Source of the DNA: Lunularia cruciata
Taxonomy: Eukaryota; Streptophyta; Marchantiopsida; Lunulariales; Lunulariaceae
Reading direction: 5' to 3'
Assembly: GCA_948567375.1 (NCBI GenBank)
Contig: OX419758.1
Location: 45,523,473-45,587,472 of the forward strand
DNA: 64,000 nt
How positions within the stretch are numbered: the stretch's first letter is position 1; each line of letters starts with the position of its first letter. The position numbers were made by a program, and so were the translations under genes. Positions 42,343-55,600 of the stretch are shown one piece after another. The notes beneath the pieces were generated by a model. It did no database searches. It saw only the letters and a program-made list of their open reading frames with translations, and was not told the DNA's origin.

Positions 42343-43110
42343 TCAGAAGCTTAATTAGGCACTTATGATCTTAATTGTTGGTAGAAGCTTAATTAGGCAC
42401 TTATGATCTTAATTGTTGGTAGTGGAGTAATGAGGATAGGCGAAGCTTAATTAGGTAGTTATGATATGATAGGATAAGATCTTAATTATTTGCAGCAGAG
42501 TAGTTAGGATAGCAAGGAACCCACTTAACCATATAGACCCTTTGGGCGAAGTAGCAAAGTTAGCTTAATTAGGTAGTTATGATGGGATAAGAGAAGGATT
42601 AAGATCTTAATTGTTTGCAGTGGAGTAGTTAGGATAGGCAATGAACCCACTTAACCAGTTCATGGACCCTTTGGGGTGAAGCAGCATAAATAGGAAACTG
42701 TATATAAAGCTTTAGTGGGATAATCGTAGAGTACACTTGTCCATTATTCTGACGTCTATTCTGATTAATCTATATCCATCTAGTTTCCATGACAATGAAT
42801 AGCCTTGCACAAGTAAGAATATAGTGTTCGAATCCTAGGAACAGGAACTGCACGGCTCATCCGGCCGATAGTTCTTTCGTTTCGCTACGAGAACTGATCT
42901 TAGTAATTTCGCTGCGCGCGGAGGAGTCGGGTCTCATCCACTCTCCTCGTGTTCCACCTGGAACTCTTACCCCTCCTCACATCCATCCTCGTGGATCCGA
43001 GCTTGTATTCGTGCTCGAAGGTACCGTTGATATCGGATTCGTGTATACTAGCAACAAACTAAGCACTCAAACTCGAAACTCGAAACTCGAAACTCTCAAC
43101 TCTTGGTCGT
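42343..43110. repeat. LTR-like region with tandem repeats
   Basis: A perfect 38-bp tandem duplication starts at 42349 and 42387 (GCTTAATTAGGCACTTATGA...). It is followed by two longer units of about 118 bp starting GCTTAATTAGGTAGTTATGAT at 42444 and 42562, each ending in GAACCCACTTAACCA. A TATA-like TATATAAAG sits at 42701. CTCGAAA is repeated four times near 43073. The layout of repeats, TATA box and leader resembles a retrotransposon LTR promoter, but no ends or partner copy were found. Confidence 0.45.
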
Positions 43111-43646
43111 ACCGAGAAGTTTGATGCATTTTCAGAGCAACAGAGATTGAGAATTGAAACCGGTGAAACTCTCGATTCATTCATCAGCTCCAATCCGGGC
43201 TCGTAAGGCTTTCAATCACACTATTTGGATCGGGTATGGGTATGGGAGGTGAAATCAAGAAATCCTTTGTAGAGGCAGAAAATACCATTGATCAGCTTCA
43301 GAAGGCCCAAGAAATTAGATCTCCCAGGCCCGAGTACTAGAATTTCAGAGCTAAGGAATATGGCTATATGTTAGCTGCAGTGACAATATTTAACAGTACT
43401 ATGCCTCGTATCGCTAGTTTTAATCGAATCATGATCAAGCTTGTACTAACGCGAGACTCTTTTGTCGTTGACGTATTGATCGTGAAAGTGAAGAGTTCTA
43501 TTGATTCGTTAATCTCGTTGTAGGTAGCTCTGTTCCGAAGTTGGTTGTCGCTGGAATCAAATTCAACAAGTAGTGATTCGCATAATAAATTGATCCATGA
43601 TTTATTCGAAGTCTACATAAACTTATTTTGTGGCAGTAAATCTACC
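43111..43646. other. Intergenic DNA before the PEPC copy 2 leader
   Basis: No open frame of note and no repeat recognised. It separates the LTR-like region from the block shared with PEPC copy 1. Confidence 0.35.
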
Positions 43647-44590
43647 TGGTGCTGTTGGAGACTACAGCTGCAGTATAAAGCTTGATTTTCATGAGGGAGG
43701 AAGAACGGATTGTTTGTTCGAATGGGAAAGAAGAAAAAGGAATCGATAATTATCCGAATCGGAGGCCACTGTTGCGGAAGAATAAAATTGGTGACTCTTG
43801 GTCCGGTCTTTACAAAGTAAGGAGAGGCAGCTTAAGAAGAGAAGATTTGACATCGGAGAAGAGAAGAGAACAGTACAGTGAGAGTAGCAGTTGACTGGTG
43901 TGAAGATATGAAGGAAGAGGAGAAGAAGGTCATGCAGCAGAGTAATAGACGTAGATGAGAGTAGTATTTTAAGTGGAGAGGGAGAGGTGTTAGGTGTGGA
44001 AGAGGGAAGGTGAGAGCCGTGGGGACTGTGGTACAAGAGAGAGCGGAGAGAGGCATATCTTCCGGGGGATTCGTCGTGATTTGTTTTGTTTGGAGCATGT
44101 GGTAGTAAGTAATCTAAGTACTCGAGGAAGAGGATTATCGTGTTTGTTTGTGCTGTGTTTGGATTTTTCAGCGAAGGGATTTATCTAGAGAAATCTCTGG
44201 AGGAGGCGGCACTCGATTCAAAGAAAGTATAGAACCCTCATGGGATCCAGAGAGTTCAAGCCAACAACACCAAGCTTCATCTGGGGAGAAGGAACACGAG
44301 ATCCAGTGGTCGGGTTCTCTTGGGGGAAAGATATTTTGGTACTTGCGCAGTCCTGGAATGCTAGGTAGATGAACTGGCCCATGTTCTGAGAGATAGAGAG
44401 ATGTACAAAGTCAGAAGATAGAGAGTCAACTGTACGCTCAAAACCGGAGGGGGGAACAACTTGCCTCATTTGAACGTGTCACACTTATTGATTGATACCA
44501 AGTCCCGAGTTGGAGGAGAAACATTGCAAGCGAGGTTCTGGGGAGTAGCAAGGAGGAGCAACTCTCAACCCCAGAAAGTCATCAAAACCG
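43647..44590 (+). promoter_or_regulatory. 5' leader and promoter region of PEPC copy 2
   Basis: It is similar through most of its length to the minus strand of 12110-13020 upstream of PEPC copy 1. Examples are GGAGGAAGAACGGATTGT, TTTTAAGTGGAGAG, TGGAAGAGGGAAGGTGAGA, TTTTGTTTGGAGCATGTGG and CGATTCAAAGAAAGTATAG. A TATAAAG lies at 43674-43680, but it is not conserved in the other copy. The final 200 bases differ more, so the leader end or a leader intron has diverged. Confidence 0.5.
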
Positions 44591-47542
44591 ATGACGAATC
44601 AAGGTCCAAGCAGTCACTCTAGATCTCAGTCATTTGAGAAGATGGCTTCGATAGACGCACAGATGCGTCTTCTCGCTCCAAGAAAAGTATCTGAAGATGA
44701 TAAGTTGATTGAGTACGATGCTCTTCTACTCGACCGATTCCTTGACATTCTGCAGGACCTTCACGGAGAGGATATCAAAGATACTGTCCAAAACTGCTAC
44801 GAGTTGGCTGGACAGTACGGAGAGACTGAAGGGAAGGCAGAATTGAAGAAACTAGCCGAGCTGAAGGATGTCCTCAACTCTCTTGACCCGGGTGATTCAA
44901 TCGTCGTAGCTAGTTCCTTTTCTCACATGCTCAATCTGAGTAATCTTGCGGAAGAAGTCCAGATTGCTAACCGTCGAAGAGCCAATCAGAAGAAAGGTGA
45001 CCTAACAGACGAGAACAGCGCCCTCACAGAATCCGACATTGAAGAAACTTTCGACAGACTTGTTCATCAGCTCGGCAAGTCTCCCATCGAGATTTTTGAG
45101 GCCCTGAAAAGTCAAACAGTCGACCTTGTCCTCACTGCCCACCCCACCCAGTCTGTTCGCCGCTCGTTGCTGCAGAAATATTCTCACATTCGAGACTGCC
45201 TTTCCCAACTCTACAAGAAGGACATCTCGAACTATGACAAGCAGGAAATAGATGAGTCCCTTCAAAGAGAGATTCAAGCCGCTTTCAGAACAGACGAAAT
45301 TCGCCGAACTCCGCCCACTCCCCAAGATGAAATGCGTGCAGGTATGAGCTACTTCCACGAGACCATATGGAAGGGCTTGCCCTCATTTTTACATCGGGTA
45401 GACACTGCACTCAAGTCCATCGGTATTGATCAACGTTTACCATACAACGTACCTCTCATTCAATTTTCTTCATGGATGGGAGGCGATCGAGATGGAAACC
45501 CACGAGTTACCCCAGAGGTTACGAGAGACGTGTGTCTGTTGGCTCGGTTAATGGCGTCGAACTTGTATTTTGCACAGATGGAAGACTTGATTTTTGAGAT
45601 TTCTATGTGGCGATGCACTGATGAACTCAAAGCTAGAGCCATACAATTGGAGGCAATCAAGAAGAAGGATGCCAAACATTACATTGAATTTTGGAAGCCA
45701 ATCCCAGCGAGTGAGCCATTTCGGGTGATTTTAGGAGAGGTCCGGGATCGATTGTACAACACCCGAGAAAGAATGAGGCAGACTCTGTCAACCGGGGGGT
45801 CAGACATCTCAGAGGAAGACACCTACACGAATGCAGATCAAATTTTGGAGCCATTAGAGTTATGTTACCGATCTTTGTGTGAGACTGGAGACCAGAACAT
45901 AGCTGACGGCAGTCTACTGGACTTCATGCGACAAGTCTCATGCTTCGGATTATCCCTGGTGAAACTTGATATTCGACAAGAGTCGGAACGACATTCAGAT
46001 GTTCTGAACTCCATTACCACTCATTTGGGGATAGGTGCGTACCAGGAATGGTCCGAGGAGAAGAGGCAAGAATGGCTTTTGGCGGAGCTCAAAGGCAGGC
46101 GCCCACTTTTGGGCTCGGATGTACCCCAAACCGATGAGGTTCGCGAGGTTCTGGACACCTTCAAAGTGATCGCGGAATTGCCCCCGGACTCGTTTGGAGC
46201 ATATGTTATTTCGATGGCGACGTCACCTTCTGATGTACTAGCTGTGGAGCTCTTACAACGGGAATGCAAGGTACTGACCCCATTGCGTGTTGTGCCACTC
46301 TTCGAGCGACTGGATGATCTTGAAGCAGCTCCAGCCTCACTCCGACGTCTCTTCTCCATCGACTGGTATTTGAACAGGATCAATGGCAAGCAGGAAGTCA
46401 TGATCGGGTACTCTGACTCAGGAAAGGATGCGGGAAGGCTGGCTGCAGCATGGGCTATGTTCAAGTGTCAAGAGGATCTGGTCAAGGTGGCCAAGCAGTA
46501 TGGGATCAAACTGACCATGTTTCATGGCCGTGGAGGAACTGTCGGTCGTGGCGGAGGTCCCACCCACTTGGCTATCCTCTCGCAGCCTCCGGACACTATT
46601 CACGGTTCTCTGCGGGTCACAATACAAGGTGAAGTGATCGAACAATCTTTCGGCGAAGAGCATTTGTGCTTCCGCACCTTACAGCGTTTCACTGCGGCTA
46701 CATTGGAACACGGCATGCACCCTCCCATTGCACCCAAGCCTGAATGGCGCGAACTCATGGACGAAATCTCGAAAGTGTCAACTGAGGAGTATAGGTCCAT
46801 TGTCTTCAAGCACCCCCAATTTGTGCATTATTTCAGAGCAGCAACCCCAGAGACAGAGTATGGGCGGATGAACATCGGAAGTCGTCCAGCAAAGAGGAAA
46901 CCAAGTGGAGGAATTGAAAGTCTGCGAGCCATTCCGTGGATTTTTGCTTGGACTCAAACCCGGTTTCATCTTCCGGTCTGGCTAGGATTTGGTGGAGCAT
47001 TTAAGGCTGCCATCCAGAAGAGCAATAAGAACGTTGTTCTACTTCGTCAAATGTACAATGAGTGGCCCTTCTTCCGAGTTACCATCGATCTGATTGAGAT
47101 GGTATTCGCAAAGGGAGATCCTCGCATAGCTGCACTGTACGATGAACTCCTTGTCGCCGAAGAGCTGCAACCATTAGGTGAGAAGCTGAGACTAATGTAC
47201 ACTGAAACCCGAGAACTTCTATTGAAGGTCGCTGGCCATGAAGATGTGCTTGCAGGTAATCCAACTCTAAAGCAACGGTTAAGATTGAGAGAACCATATA
47301 TCACCACCCTGAATGTCCAACAAGCGCTCACTTTGAGGAAGATCCGGCACGAGAGTCTCCAGTCTACTGCCCCTGAAACTCCTAAGAAAGGTTTCCCTGG
47401 GACTCCCAAGAGAGAGAACTCAATGAAACAATCTTCTGAGCTAGTGGGACTCAACACTACCAATGAGTACCCGCCTGGACTAGAGGATACCCTGATCATC
47501 ACAATGAAGGGAATTGCAGCAGGCATGCAGAACACCGGTTAG
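44591..47542 (+). CDS. PPC: Phosphoenolpyruvate carboxylase, plant type (copy 2)
   Basis: Same reaction and cytosolic role as copy 1 (9170-12109), in a single uninterrupted frame of 983 residues. The N-terminal phosphorylation motif is the standard [11 protein letters not shown] with Ser20. Catalytic His184 lies in [40 protein letters not shown] and terminal QNTG are all intact. Ala786 (WIFAWTQ) and Arg896 (LKQRLRLR) are the C3-type states. The protein differs from copy 1 mainly in the first 15 residues (SSHSRSQS versus TSQSTPY) and in a variable loop near residues 917-935 ([14 protein letters not shown] versus [12 protein letters not shown]); most other changes are conservative. Both copies therefore look functional and purifying selection is likely. 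The genes are head to head, about 32 kb apart. Confidence 0.97.
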   Translation: MTNQGPSSHSRSQSFEKMASIDAQMRLLAPRKVSEDDKLIEYDALLLDRFLDILQDLHGEDIKDTVQNCYELAGQYGETEGKAELKKLAELKDVLNSLDPGDSIVVASSFSHMLNLSNLAEEVQIANRRRANQKKGDLTDENSALTESDIEETFDRLVHQLGKSPIEIFEALKSQTVDLVLTAHPTQSVRRSLLQKYSHIRDCLSQLYKKDISNYDKQEIDESLQREIQAAFRTDEIRRTPPTPQDEMRAGMSYFHETIWKGLPSFLHRVDTALKSIGIDQRLPYNVPLIQFSSWMGGDRDGNPRVTPEVTRDVCLLARLMASNLYFAQMEDLIFEISMWRCTDELKARAIQLEAIKKKDAKHYIEFWKPIPASEPFRVILGEVRDRLYNTRERMRQTLSTGGSDISEEDTYTNADQILEPLELCYRSLCETGDQNIADGSLLDFMRQVSCFGLSLVKLDIRQESERHSDVLNSITTHLGIGAYQEWSEEKRQEWLLAELKGRRPLLGSDVPQTDEVREVLDTFKVIAELPPDSFGAYVISMATSPSDVLAVELLQRECKVLTPLRVVPLFERLDDLEAAPASLRRLFSIDWYLNRINGKQEVMIGYSDSGKDAGRLAAAWAMFKCQEDLVKVAKQYGIKLTMFHGRGGTVGRGGGPTHLAILSQPPDTIHGSLRVTIQGEVIEQSFGEEHLCFRTLQRFTAATLEHGMHPPIAPKPEWRELMDEISKVSTEEYRSIVFKHPQFVHYFRAATPETEYGRMNIGSRPAKRKPSGGIESLRAIPWIFAWTQTRFHLPVWLGFGGAFKAAIQKSNKNVVLLRQMYNEWPFFRVTIDLIEMVFAKGDPRIAALYDELLVAEELQPLGEKLRLMYTETRELLLKVAGHEDVLAGNPTLKQRLRLREPYITTLNVQQALTLRKIRHESLQSTAPETPKKGFPGTPKRENSMKQSSELVGLNTTNEYPPGLEDTLIITMKGIAAGMQNTG

Positions 47543-47579
47543 AATCAGACCTCCACTCTATCGACACCGATTTTGAGAG

Positions 47580-47585
47580 AATAAA
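47580..47585 (+). terminator. AATAAA poly(A)-type signal after PEPC copy 2
   Basis: AATAAA lies 37 bases after the stop codon and corresponds to the hexamer after copy 1. The next 70 bases (ATCGATGGAGTTGGAT, ATAATTTTGGTACG, GAGTGACCA) also match the copy 1 flank. Confidence 0.35.
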
Positions 47586-49616
47586 GTAGCCCATCGATGG
47601 AGTTGGATTAGGATAGATGGTCTTAACCCCGCGATAATTTTGGTACGTTTCGGAGTGACCAAATTCGGAGCAGATCATGAATTTTTCTTGCAGTACAAAC
47701 TTAGGAAAGAAACATGACTCAGAGAATTCCATCAGGATAGTCAATTAGGTACAAGTTGATATTGGCAGATGGGCGAAATCAAGGTATGCGGATTCACAAT
47801 ATTGCTGTGGAACAATTACAGCAATAATTGTATTACTCCATGATATGGACCAGAAGTATACACTTCTGGTGTCTATATTCAACTAGTCTTTCCCATTTTG
47901 TGTATAATGTGTTGGATGTGTAATGGTTGGAGTAATTGTGTAATGATCGACGGATATGTGCATTGCAAAGATACAAATAATTTATTTGTATCTTCACATA
48001 TTCTATGCTCTAGTCATAAGTGGATTGAACCTTTATTTTTTAAGAGAAGCACCTTAGATTATGTTTTTGAAGCGTTGTGAGTGGAAGTTGCATGCTGTCT
48101 TTTTCTTTCTACGCGATCGCCTCTCTCTCTCTCTTTCTTTCTTACAAGTAATCAGTGTTTATTCTAGATCTGGTGGAAAGCTACATTGTGTAACGCAATC
48201 ACTCTATCTTCTTACACTAGTTCCACGAGCCAAGAAAAGGACGAGCATAATATAATTAGTCACAATCACTGAGACTAATTTCTACTAAACACTGTTGACC
48301 CAATATAAACTCGCTCAGATTCTATGTACATGTGCGTACAGAATCTTTTATGAAGAGAGTGGAGATTAATTTCCTTCCTACCAATCAAAAACCTTTAAGG
48401 CACTGCGTACAAATTGACGAATTTACCGTAAAACGTTGAGCTCCACGTAGTAAAGAATAAAAGTGGACAGTTTCGGGCACGTAATATGCTAGATGCCTAG
48501 TCTAAATATCTTTATTACAATTAGAATGTGTAGAAATCAAACTTCTCGGTCAGGAGTTGAAGACATCGAATGTCATATACCAGGGTGTAAGGACCGCGTT
48601 AAAACGTTAACAGGGAGAAACATTGTTCAATTCGGCTGGAGTTTGCTGGAATTGCTATCATAGCTTTATGTTTAAGTGCTATGTACAAGCCTGACAAGCT
48701 GTAATTTGCATGTCACCCTAGTGGTTGGCCCCTTCATGAAGCGGCATTTGAATGCGCGAAATACAGTACACCGCTAGATTTGCGTGAAGACACGTTAAAA
48801 TTTCTCGTTGACATCAGCAAGCTGCATTTGACGGGATCACACTCTTTCCCATACGATAGATGCACTTGTTTCGCTCAGACGTTACAAAGGTTCTTAATTT
48901 GGCACAATCGTTCAGAAGACAGGATACTTAGTCTGGATGGATGCAGACTAGCATCAGATTATCCGGAGCAGGAGATTGAAAATCGAAGGATGTGTCGAGA
49001 GATATCAATCATCCTTCTAGTGGGCATTTCAGCTTTTACCCAGGACGAAACGAGATGCTCAATTGCCGGGATAAGAATTTGTCAAACTATCTTATCCGCA
49101 CTGATATCGACCGATGCGTGGAGAAAGCTTACAATTCAATTCTCACAATGAGGTGACCTCGCGTCTAAGTTGTGAAGTCACTACTGGGACTGGGGCGGGC
49201 CCGGGACCTAGCAGGTTAATCCTTTCCAAACTGGGGGTACATGGATTTATGATCATGATCGAGAAGAACCTTAATTTAGAGTCAATGTACGTTATGCACT
49301 GTGTACAGGCTGTGGCTCCGTTATCAGACTAGTGTATTGACCCGTATACGTAAGTTGACAACTTGCATCGGATTACGAGAATTACGACATCTCGGGGATA
49401 TCTGTGTGAAATATCCACAAGGTGAAGGCTTATATCGCAGCGCTCGCCTTGTCTGAAACTGGGAAGGCCTAAACCGATGCTGGGTTTTATGTGCAGAAAG
49501 GAAAAAAGCAGCAGCTTGGTACTTCCTGGATTAACCCGCATTTCTAATCCACAGGCAGTCCTAGGAACTATCAAAGTAGTTTCTCTTTCAGCGGCATTGA
49601 TTGATTTACAGTTGTA
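47586..49616. other. Intergenic DNA
   Basis: The first 100-150 bases are the 3' flank shared with PEPC copy 1. The rest has a short CT microsatellite near 48120-48140 and an open frame at 48780-49151 (+) with no recognised domain. The last few hundred bases should include the promoter of the receptor kinase. Confidence 0.4.
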
Positions 49617-52600
49617 ATGAAGCTGCAGAAAAGGAATGCACCGGTTACCGTGCTCGTGGAGTTCATAGTGATGGCCTCTGTTTTCTTCGATCTAGTCCTC
49701 CCAATCGTCTCTCAAGAAGGTGGGTAACCGACTTTGTTTACACCCGTGTTCTTTCGAGTATAGTTCAATGAAGTCCGCTGAGACTTCACAATCAACACAT
49801 TCAGCAACGTTAACAGGGGAATTTTGTTAACAGGGGAATTTCATGCTCTCTGGTATATGCCGTACGTCGATATGGAGAGCGATCAATTTGGAAAGAATTA
49901 TTAGTACACATTCAATGAGAAGGAAGATTTTCTAAGCTCTGGGACTCTGTTCCGGTCAAATTAAGTTCCCGAGTGATTCTAGTGATAAGACCGTAAGGCA
50001 AAAATCAACCCGAAGATGCTAGGGCTGGGATTTCAAAGAATTTCGGTTGAATTCACGCGATCTATATAATCTATTGCATATTCAACTCGTGGTTCTGAAT
50101 CTAAGTTGTCTTCTTCGGGGAACTCGCTAAATGATGCAATAGCCAGCTAAACGGCTTCGGAACTCGTTTTCAGAATAGGTCATCCTGAATCTATGATATG
50201 TCCTGATCGTATATAGGTTTCATCAGCATCGATTGCGGGGGTAACGGTGGCCATGAGAGAACGACCGGGATCCACTGGGAAGCTGATCTTGATTATCTTG
50301 ATTCAGGACAGGAGCTTCAATCAGCGAACGTTAGCATGAGCGCACATGTACGAGGGCTACCAGACGACGGAGAAAGTTTTAAGAAAACAGCTAGGGTGTT
50401 TATCCCGTCTCGCACGTCACCTTCAAAATACTGTTACAAACTGGCACTTGACCCTTCAAGAGTTGAGGAGGGATTCGAATATCTGCTTCGTGTAGTGTTT
50501 CCTAGCAGGAATGTGTTCAGCTTGAGTGCCAAGGAAGGGGACGAAGCTCTAACTTCTGATTTCAGCACACGCTTCTATTTCACCGTCGACTCCACTTTTG
50601 TTGCAACGATCAGTTTAGATCCAGTTAGAGCCCAGACCATCGAATTGATAGTGAATGCGTTAGATGAAACTCTATATGTGTGCTTCGTGCCCCTGGAAGA
50701 TAGGTCATCACTAGTAGGCATTGCATCTTTGGAGTTGCGACCCTTGGATGGATCTATGTACATCGAGACCTGGAGCACCCAGAGGCCTTTATAACGTGAA
50801 GTCGGCCGGTAGACAGGAAACGACCTACCTCATGATGGTCTCCCGCCAGAATTTTGGAGGGAATACAACAATTTTGAGGTATGTAGCTATGATTCTACGT
50901 CGGATAGAATCCTTACAAATAGCAGTTGATTCACAGAAGTATACGGGGCAAATCTGCTTCCCACGTGATTTATATTGCACCCACGCCTTCAGTTTATCAA
51001 TCTCTAGAGGCATACGTGAACTGCACAAGATTTACGCTACATACAGGGGTCAAAATATTGCTCTCACAATATGACAAATTGAATGCTTGGATCGGTATCT
51101 GCGAATAATTAGACTTAAGTTTAATCAAAAAGTACGCAGAGGACGATTTTAAAACAAAATCTTGATGTCACTTTACCAAATCTAACCTATACATGAAATT
51201 TACATCTATACTCAATTAAGGACAAATTCCAGTCCTGTTGAGGGGCTTGATGTTCTCAATCCGAAAGTAACCCCACTGCCTCGCTTGTTAACCGAATGAG
51301 TTTAAGAATTCGATTTCAGCTCACATTGAGGGGTGTAAGTACTTCCACTAAACAAAGTTACTTTATCAAACGATGTGGATCATGAATTGGTCCCAGAGAC
51401 TAGAAACATTTGGGGTTTCTGAAGTTAATAATGGCTCCTAAACTTCGTTTACGTTTATGGATGCAGATACCCTTTGGACCCTTATCATCGCATCTGGAGT
51501 ACACCAAAATTACCGCCGAAGGAGTCTCAGTTCGGAATTTACAGGAACAAGACGGTTATGAATTTGGGCGGAACTGCTTCGTTCCTTGACATGCCTCCTA
51601 TGGCTGTCATGGGTTCAGCTTGGGAGGGGACCGATCTTCGATCCCAGATCACCTTCGGAGCTGATATCAACGTAGCGAAAGCTTTACGGGAGCTTCCCAA
51701 TTTTTATATGAGTATGTGGTTCCGCAACGTCAATTCTGCTCCGCTGGGACTGGGAATTTTCAAAGATGGCAATACTGGTTCTTGGTTTAATGTTACGGTA
51801 GCAGAAGCCGACAGGAGATTGGGTGACCGCTCAGGACGTATGCTGCAGTTCCAGGATTTAGAGGAGAACTTCGCAAGAAATATACCATTTTCTCATGGAG
51901 TGAGGGCCTCGAGCTCCTACCAGTTGTTAATTCATTTGAGCTTTACGGAGAGTTTGCGGCTAAGTCAGTGAGGACTGCCAACGATAACGGTACGACCTAT
52001 AAGGCAATGCATTCGACAATCTCATTTAAAGTTAAAGGTCTACACTGCCTGCACATGTACATGCTTCTTGAAATGTGGGTTCATCTATACCACATCCGTT
52101 TGCAAGCCACGACACCGAGACATCATATGTTTAGCCATGTGTCGCCCTCTGCTATGCAATACGCGGGAATATCTCCATTTCGAAAATCCTATGTTTCTGC
52201 CCGCAGTAGTAGGCATAATATGTATAAGGAGTTTTCCTGAAGCTTATGCTTACTTCTCACACTAATTTATTCGTGATATGGTTGAACCTTTTTGGAACAG
52301 CTAGTGCCTCGGAAATGAAGGTGTTCTCCAGGATTTTTTCTGGGTTAGATACAGCTGGCGATCCTTGCCTGCCAATCCCTTGGAATTGGCTAGTGTGTAG
52401 CATTGAACAAATACCTGAAATAACACAGATGTAAGTATCCTCGAGCTCAATTCATTTCCTTATATTTGGAAACCATGCCAGGAAGCAGAAAGAAGTAGGA
52501 CAATCATGCCATGTTTTGTTAGATGCACATCACTGTCCATAACTTGGTATCTATCAGTGTCTACTTGTTATTGAGACGAAGTAAACTTCTTATGCTCCCT

Positions 52601-55600
52601 TTAGTACGTATATCTTCAATTATCATTACCAAAAACGGTTCTTGCTGCGTGCTTTCGTACAGAAATCTTACCAGCAAAGGCGTGAGGAAAGGACACGAGA
52701 AAGATCTGGATTTCGTCAAGTTTGAAAAACTGAGTCGTCTGACGCTGTTGGATTTGTCAAGAAATGGTCTCTCTGGTCAGTTGCCGAAATCTCTTGAAAG
52801 TGTTACGGCTCTTAATACACTGTAAGAATATCTGATCTCCTTGCATCTGCATTTGCGAATTATTCTAGAATTCATCATACAGTCTTACTTTCTTACACTA
52901 GCTGTTGTCGTAATCCCTCACTCAAGGTAGCATGTCTGACGCATTCGAAATTTTGTTCACAGTGCGACATACTCAGAGTCATAATTTCTGATAGAAGGCA
53001 GCTAGATAGGGAGATATTAGTAGTTTGGTCTAACTAGCTGATCTAGCAAACTTATATTGGAGTGTGGCCATTGATCATGCACAAGCTATGGGACCTGAAA
53101 GTGGACTTCTATGATGTTAACCTGGATCCCGTGACTCATACCGCAAGGAACGTCCGAAATATTGTATAAACTATGATCTTAACTCCACTATGCAATTTTT
53201 AGTGTATCAATTCTAAATCGCTAGTAAACTGGTACCTCGTGAAACTGATCGCAAATGGTTGTGATTGCGCTTGCCAGTCATCTCAGCAACAATAATCTCA
53301 GAGGTGGGATACCTGAGGAACTCGAAAGCCTGACAAACTTGAAAAGCTTGGATCTTTCGTACAATTCTTTCCACGAGTTGAAGTTCCAGCTAAAAAATCT
53401 CTCCAAACTCGTAGATCTGTAAGTTACGCGAAGAAGACCTAGTGCAAGTGAACATAAGCTTGTAATTGTTATAATAATTAATTAGCTGCAGATGAAAACC
53501 TTTAGTGGTTATCAGCGATCTCTATTTTATGCGTACATTGTACCTTACATCTGCAGGACAGCTACTAGCTTCAAGACTTTTTTCAATTTGAATTCATCCA
53601 GACTAAATAGGCATGTCTCTAAAACGGTGCACGTCATGATGTCTTACAGAAATTTGGCGAGCAATAAGCTAGAAGGAATCGTTCCCGAGAGCATTTGGAC
53701 CTCTAGTGTTGTAAACGTGTAAGACTCAGACTAAACATGCAAATTTCTGACTGTTTTCCAACCTAGCTCAAGTTACGAGCTCAAGGTCATTCACTGAGAG
53801 GTGTATCATTAAAGACAATGTAAATGTATGTATGTAACCTGCAGTAAAAACTTATACACAAAATATAATCGTAGGAATATTTGCGGGTACTGAGGGCTTG
53901 GTGCTGTTTATTTCTGGTTCTCTTCTAGTACGTACGAATTCCCAGTTGATGTCGAAAGAAAGATGACGAGACTGTGGTGCAAGTTTGCCATACCACCTGC
54001 TGAAGTTGTCAATCATTCGGTCCAGAAAACGACGTCTCCCTTATACTTTTATAATTGCAGGAACTTATCTGGCAACAACTTTGAGGAGCTCAATTTGACA
54101 ACATGGATCAAGAACATTGTTATATCAGATGGAGGAGCTTCCTCTGAAAAAAGAGTGCGACTCTTGAAAAATCCGATCAAGAAGGTTCACCCGGATCTGC
54201 CATCTGAATATGTACCAGTTCGTCCTTTACTCACTAATTCTAATCGGGCCTTAGTACTGTAAGTTACCCAGGGCCCTCTTTCAATCGAACTATAAAATCG
54301 TTCAATACTTGGCAGTGGTAGATCTAGCTGTAGCAAGGGGCATCAGGACCTATGATTAAGAATCTCCGTAAGGGTGAATTACGAAATGACGTGATTCAAC
54401 CTTACGGATTTAGAGGAGTGTTATCTCTTCAGGTGCCTAGCCTCTAAAATTGCTCGAGAATTCTCTGTACTACAACTTACTTTGTCATGGGTAGTGCACA
54501 ACGCTATAATATTACTCCTTCGAGATGTAAGTTTATTGACTTCCACGGTGGTGCTCTGATCGCAAAAGGAATCATATTTTGCGTGCTTATTCATAGGATG
54601 CATGCCGCTCACATTTTGTATATATATGACTGCGATCCTCCTCGGGTGGGGCTACCTGTATCTGGTCCGAGTAGTTCTACTTGCTCTGCAGTGAAGGCAA
54701 AGCGAGAGTAATACTTAGTTCAGATGAATGAAGCATGTCTTAGAATGTTCTGATTTCTGATCCTGAGAATCTCATCATGACAGGCTTGGGACCGACAGTC
54801 CATGGTGCTTGAAGAGAGCAGGGAAGAATGCAACTTTTATCGTGAAACATTTATGTCGTGAAAGCGAATTCGATGCTCTGGATCGAAAGCGTAAGCTCTA
54901 CTAACTGGAAAAAGTACCTATCACATTCATGGGATTTTAAGTTCGGCAGCAAGCTTCGGGCCATTTCTGAGAGCTTTTCTTCCCTGCTGACAGATTGTCA
55001 AAGTTGCAGCGTCTGTATCGTCGTCTAAATTGTGTTTTTCGATTTGCATGCAAGAGTAGTTCCAAGCGACGATAGCGGGCTCGTCAGGCAAATCTCCATT
55101 TGGTTGGGTGCTTCTGCTGCACTGGTTCTCCTTGTTGGCGGCTGCGCGTACACTCTCATCCGTCATCGGATTGCTTCAAAAGATAATGTTTTAGACGAAG
55201 ATCTCGTGCTTGCTGTGCAAAACGGGCAGGTCACTTCTCGGATCATAGCTCTGAAGGACCTGCTTAAAGCTACCAACAACTTCTCCGAGAGTTGTAAAAT
55301 TGGCGAAGGTGGATTTGGTCAAGTATACACGGGCTCTCTAGATGGTCAGACGGTGGCTATCAAGAAAAGTCGAAGTATAGAGTCACCTGAAAGGAAAGTG
55401 ATGTTTATGAACGAGGTTCAGATTCTATCAAAGGTCCATCACAGGAACCTCGCTACTTTTTTGGGTTGCTGTTTGACCCGGAACGTTGCAGTCCTTGTGT
55501 TTGAGTTTGTTCCTCAGGGAACATTAAAGGAGCACCTTCAAGGAACTAGAGGAAAGGGACTTACGTGGATTCAACGAGTGAAGATTGCAGCTCAAACTGC

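Noticed and set aside
42815..42840. GTGTTCGAATCCTAGG, resembling a tRNA T-loop
   Set aside because: No matching acceptor, D or anticodon stems could be found around it.
48780..49151. 123-codon plus-strand open frame between PEPC copy 2 and the receptor kinase
   Set aside because: No domain, no signal peptide and no similarity that I recognise; composition is like the neighbouring non-coding DNA.
50756..50816. Short intron (GTACATCG...GGTAG) as an alternative explanation of the first receptor-kinase frameshift
   Set aside because: It would be only about 55 bases, far shorter than the other introns of the gene. The frame on both sides reads as continuous malectin sequence if a single T is dropped.
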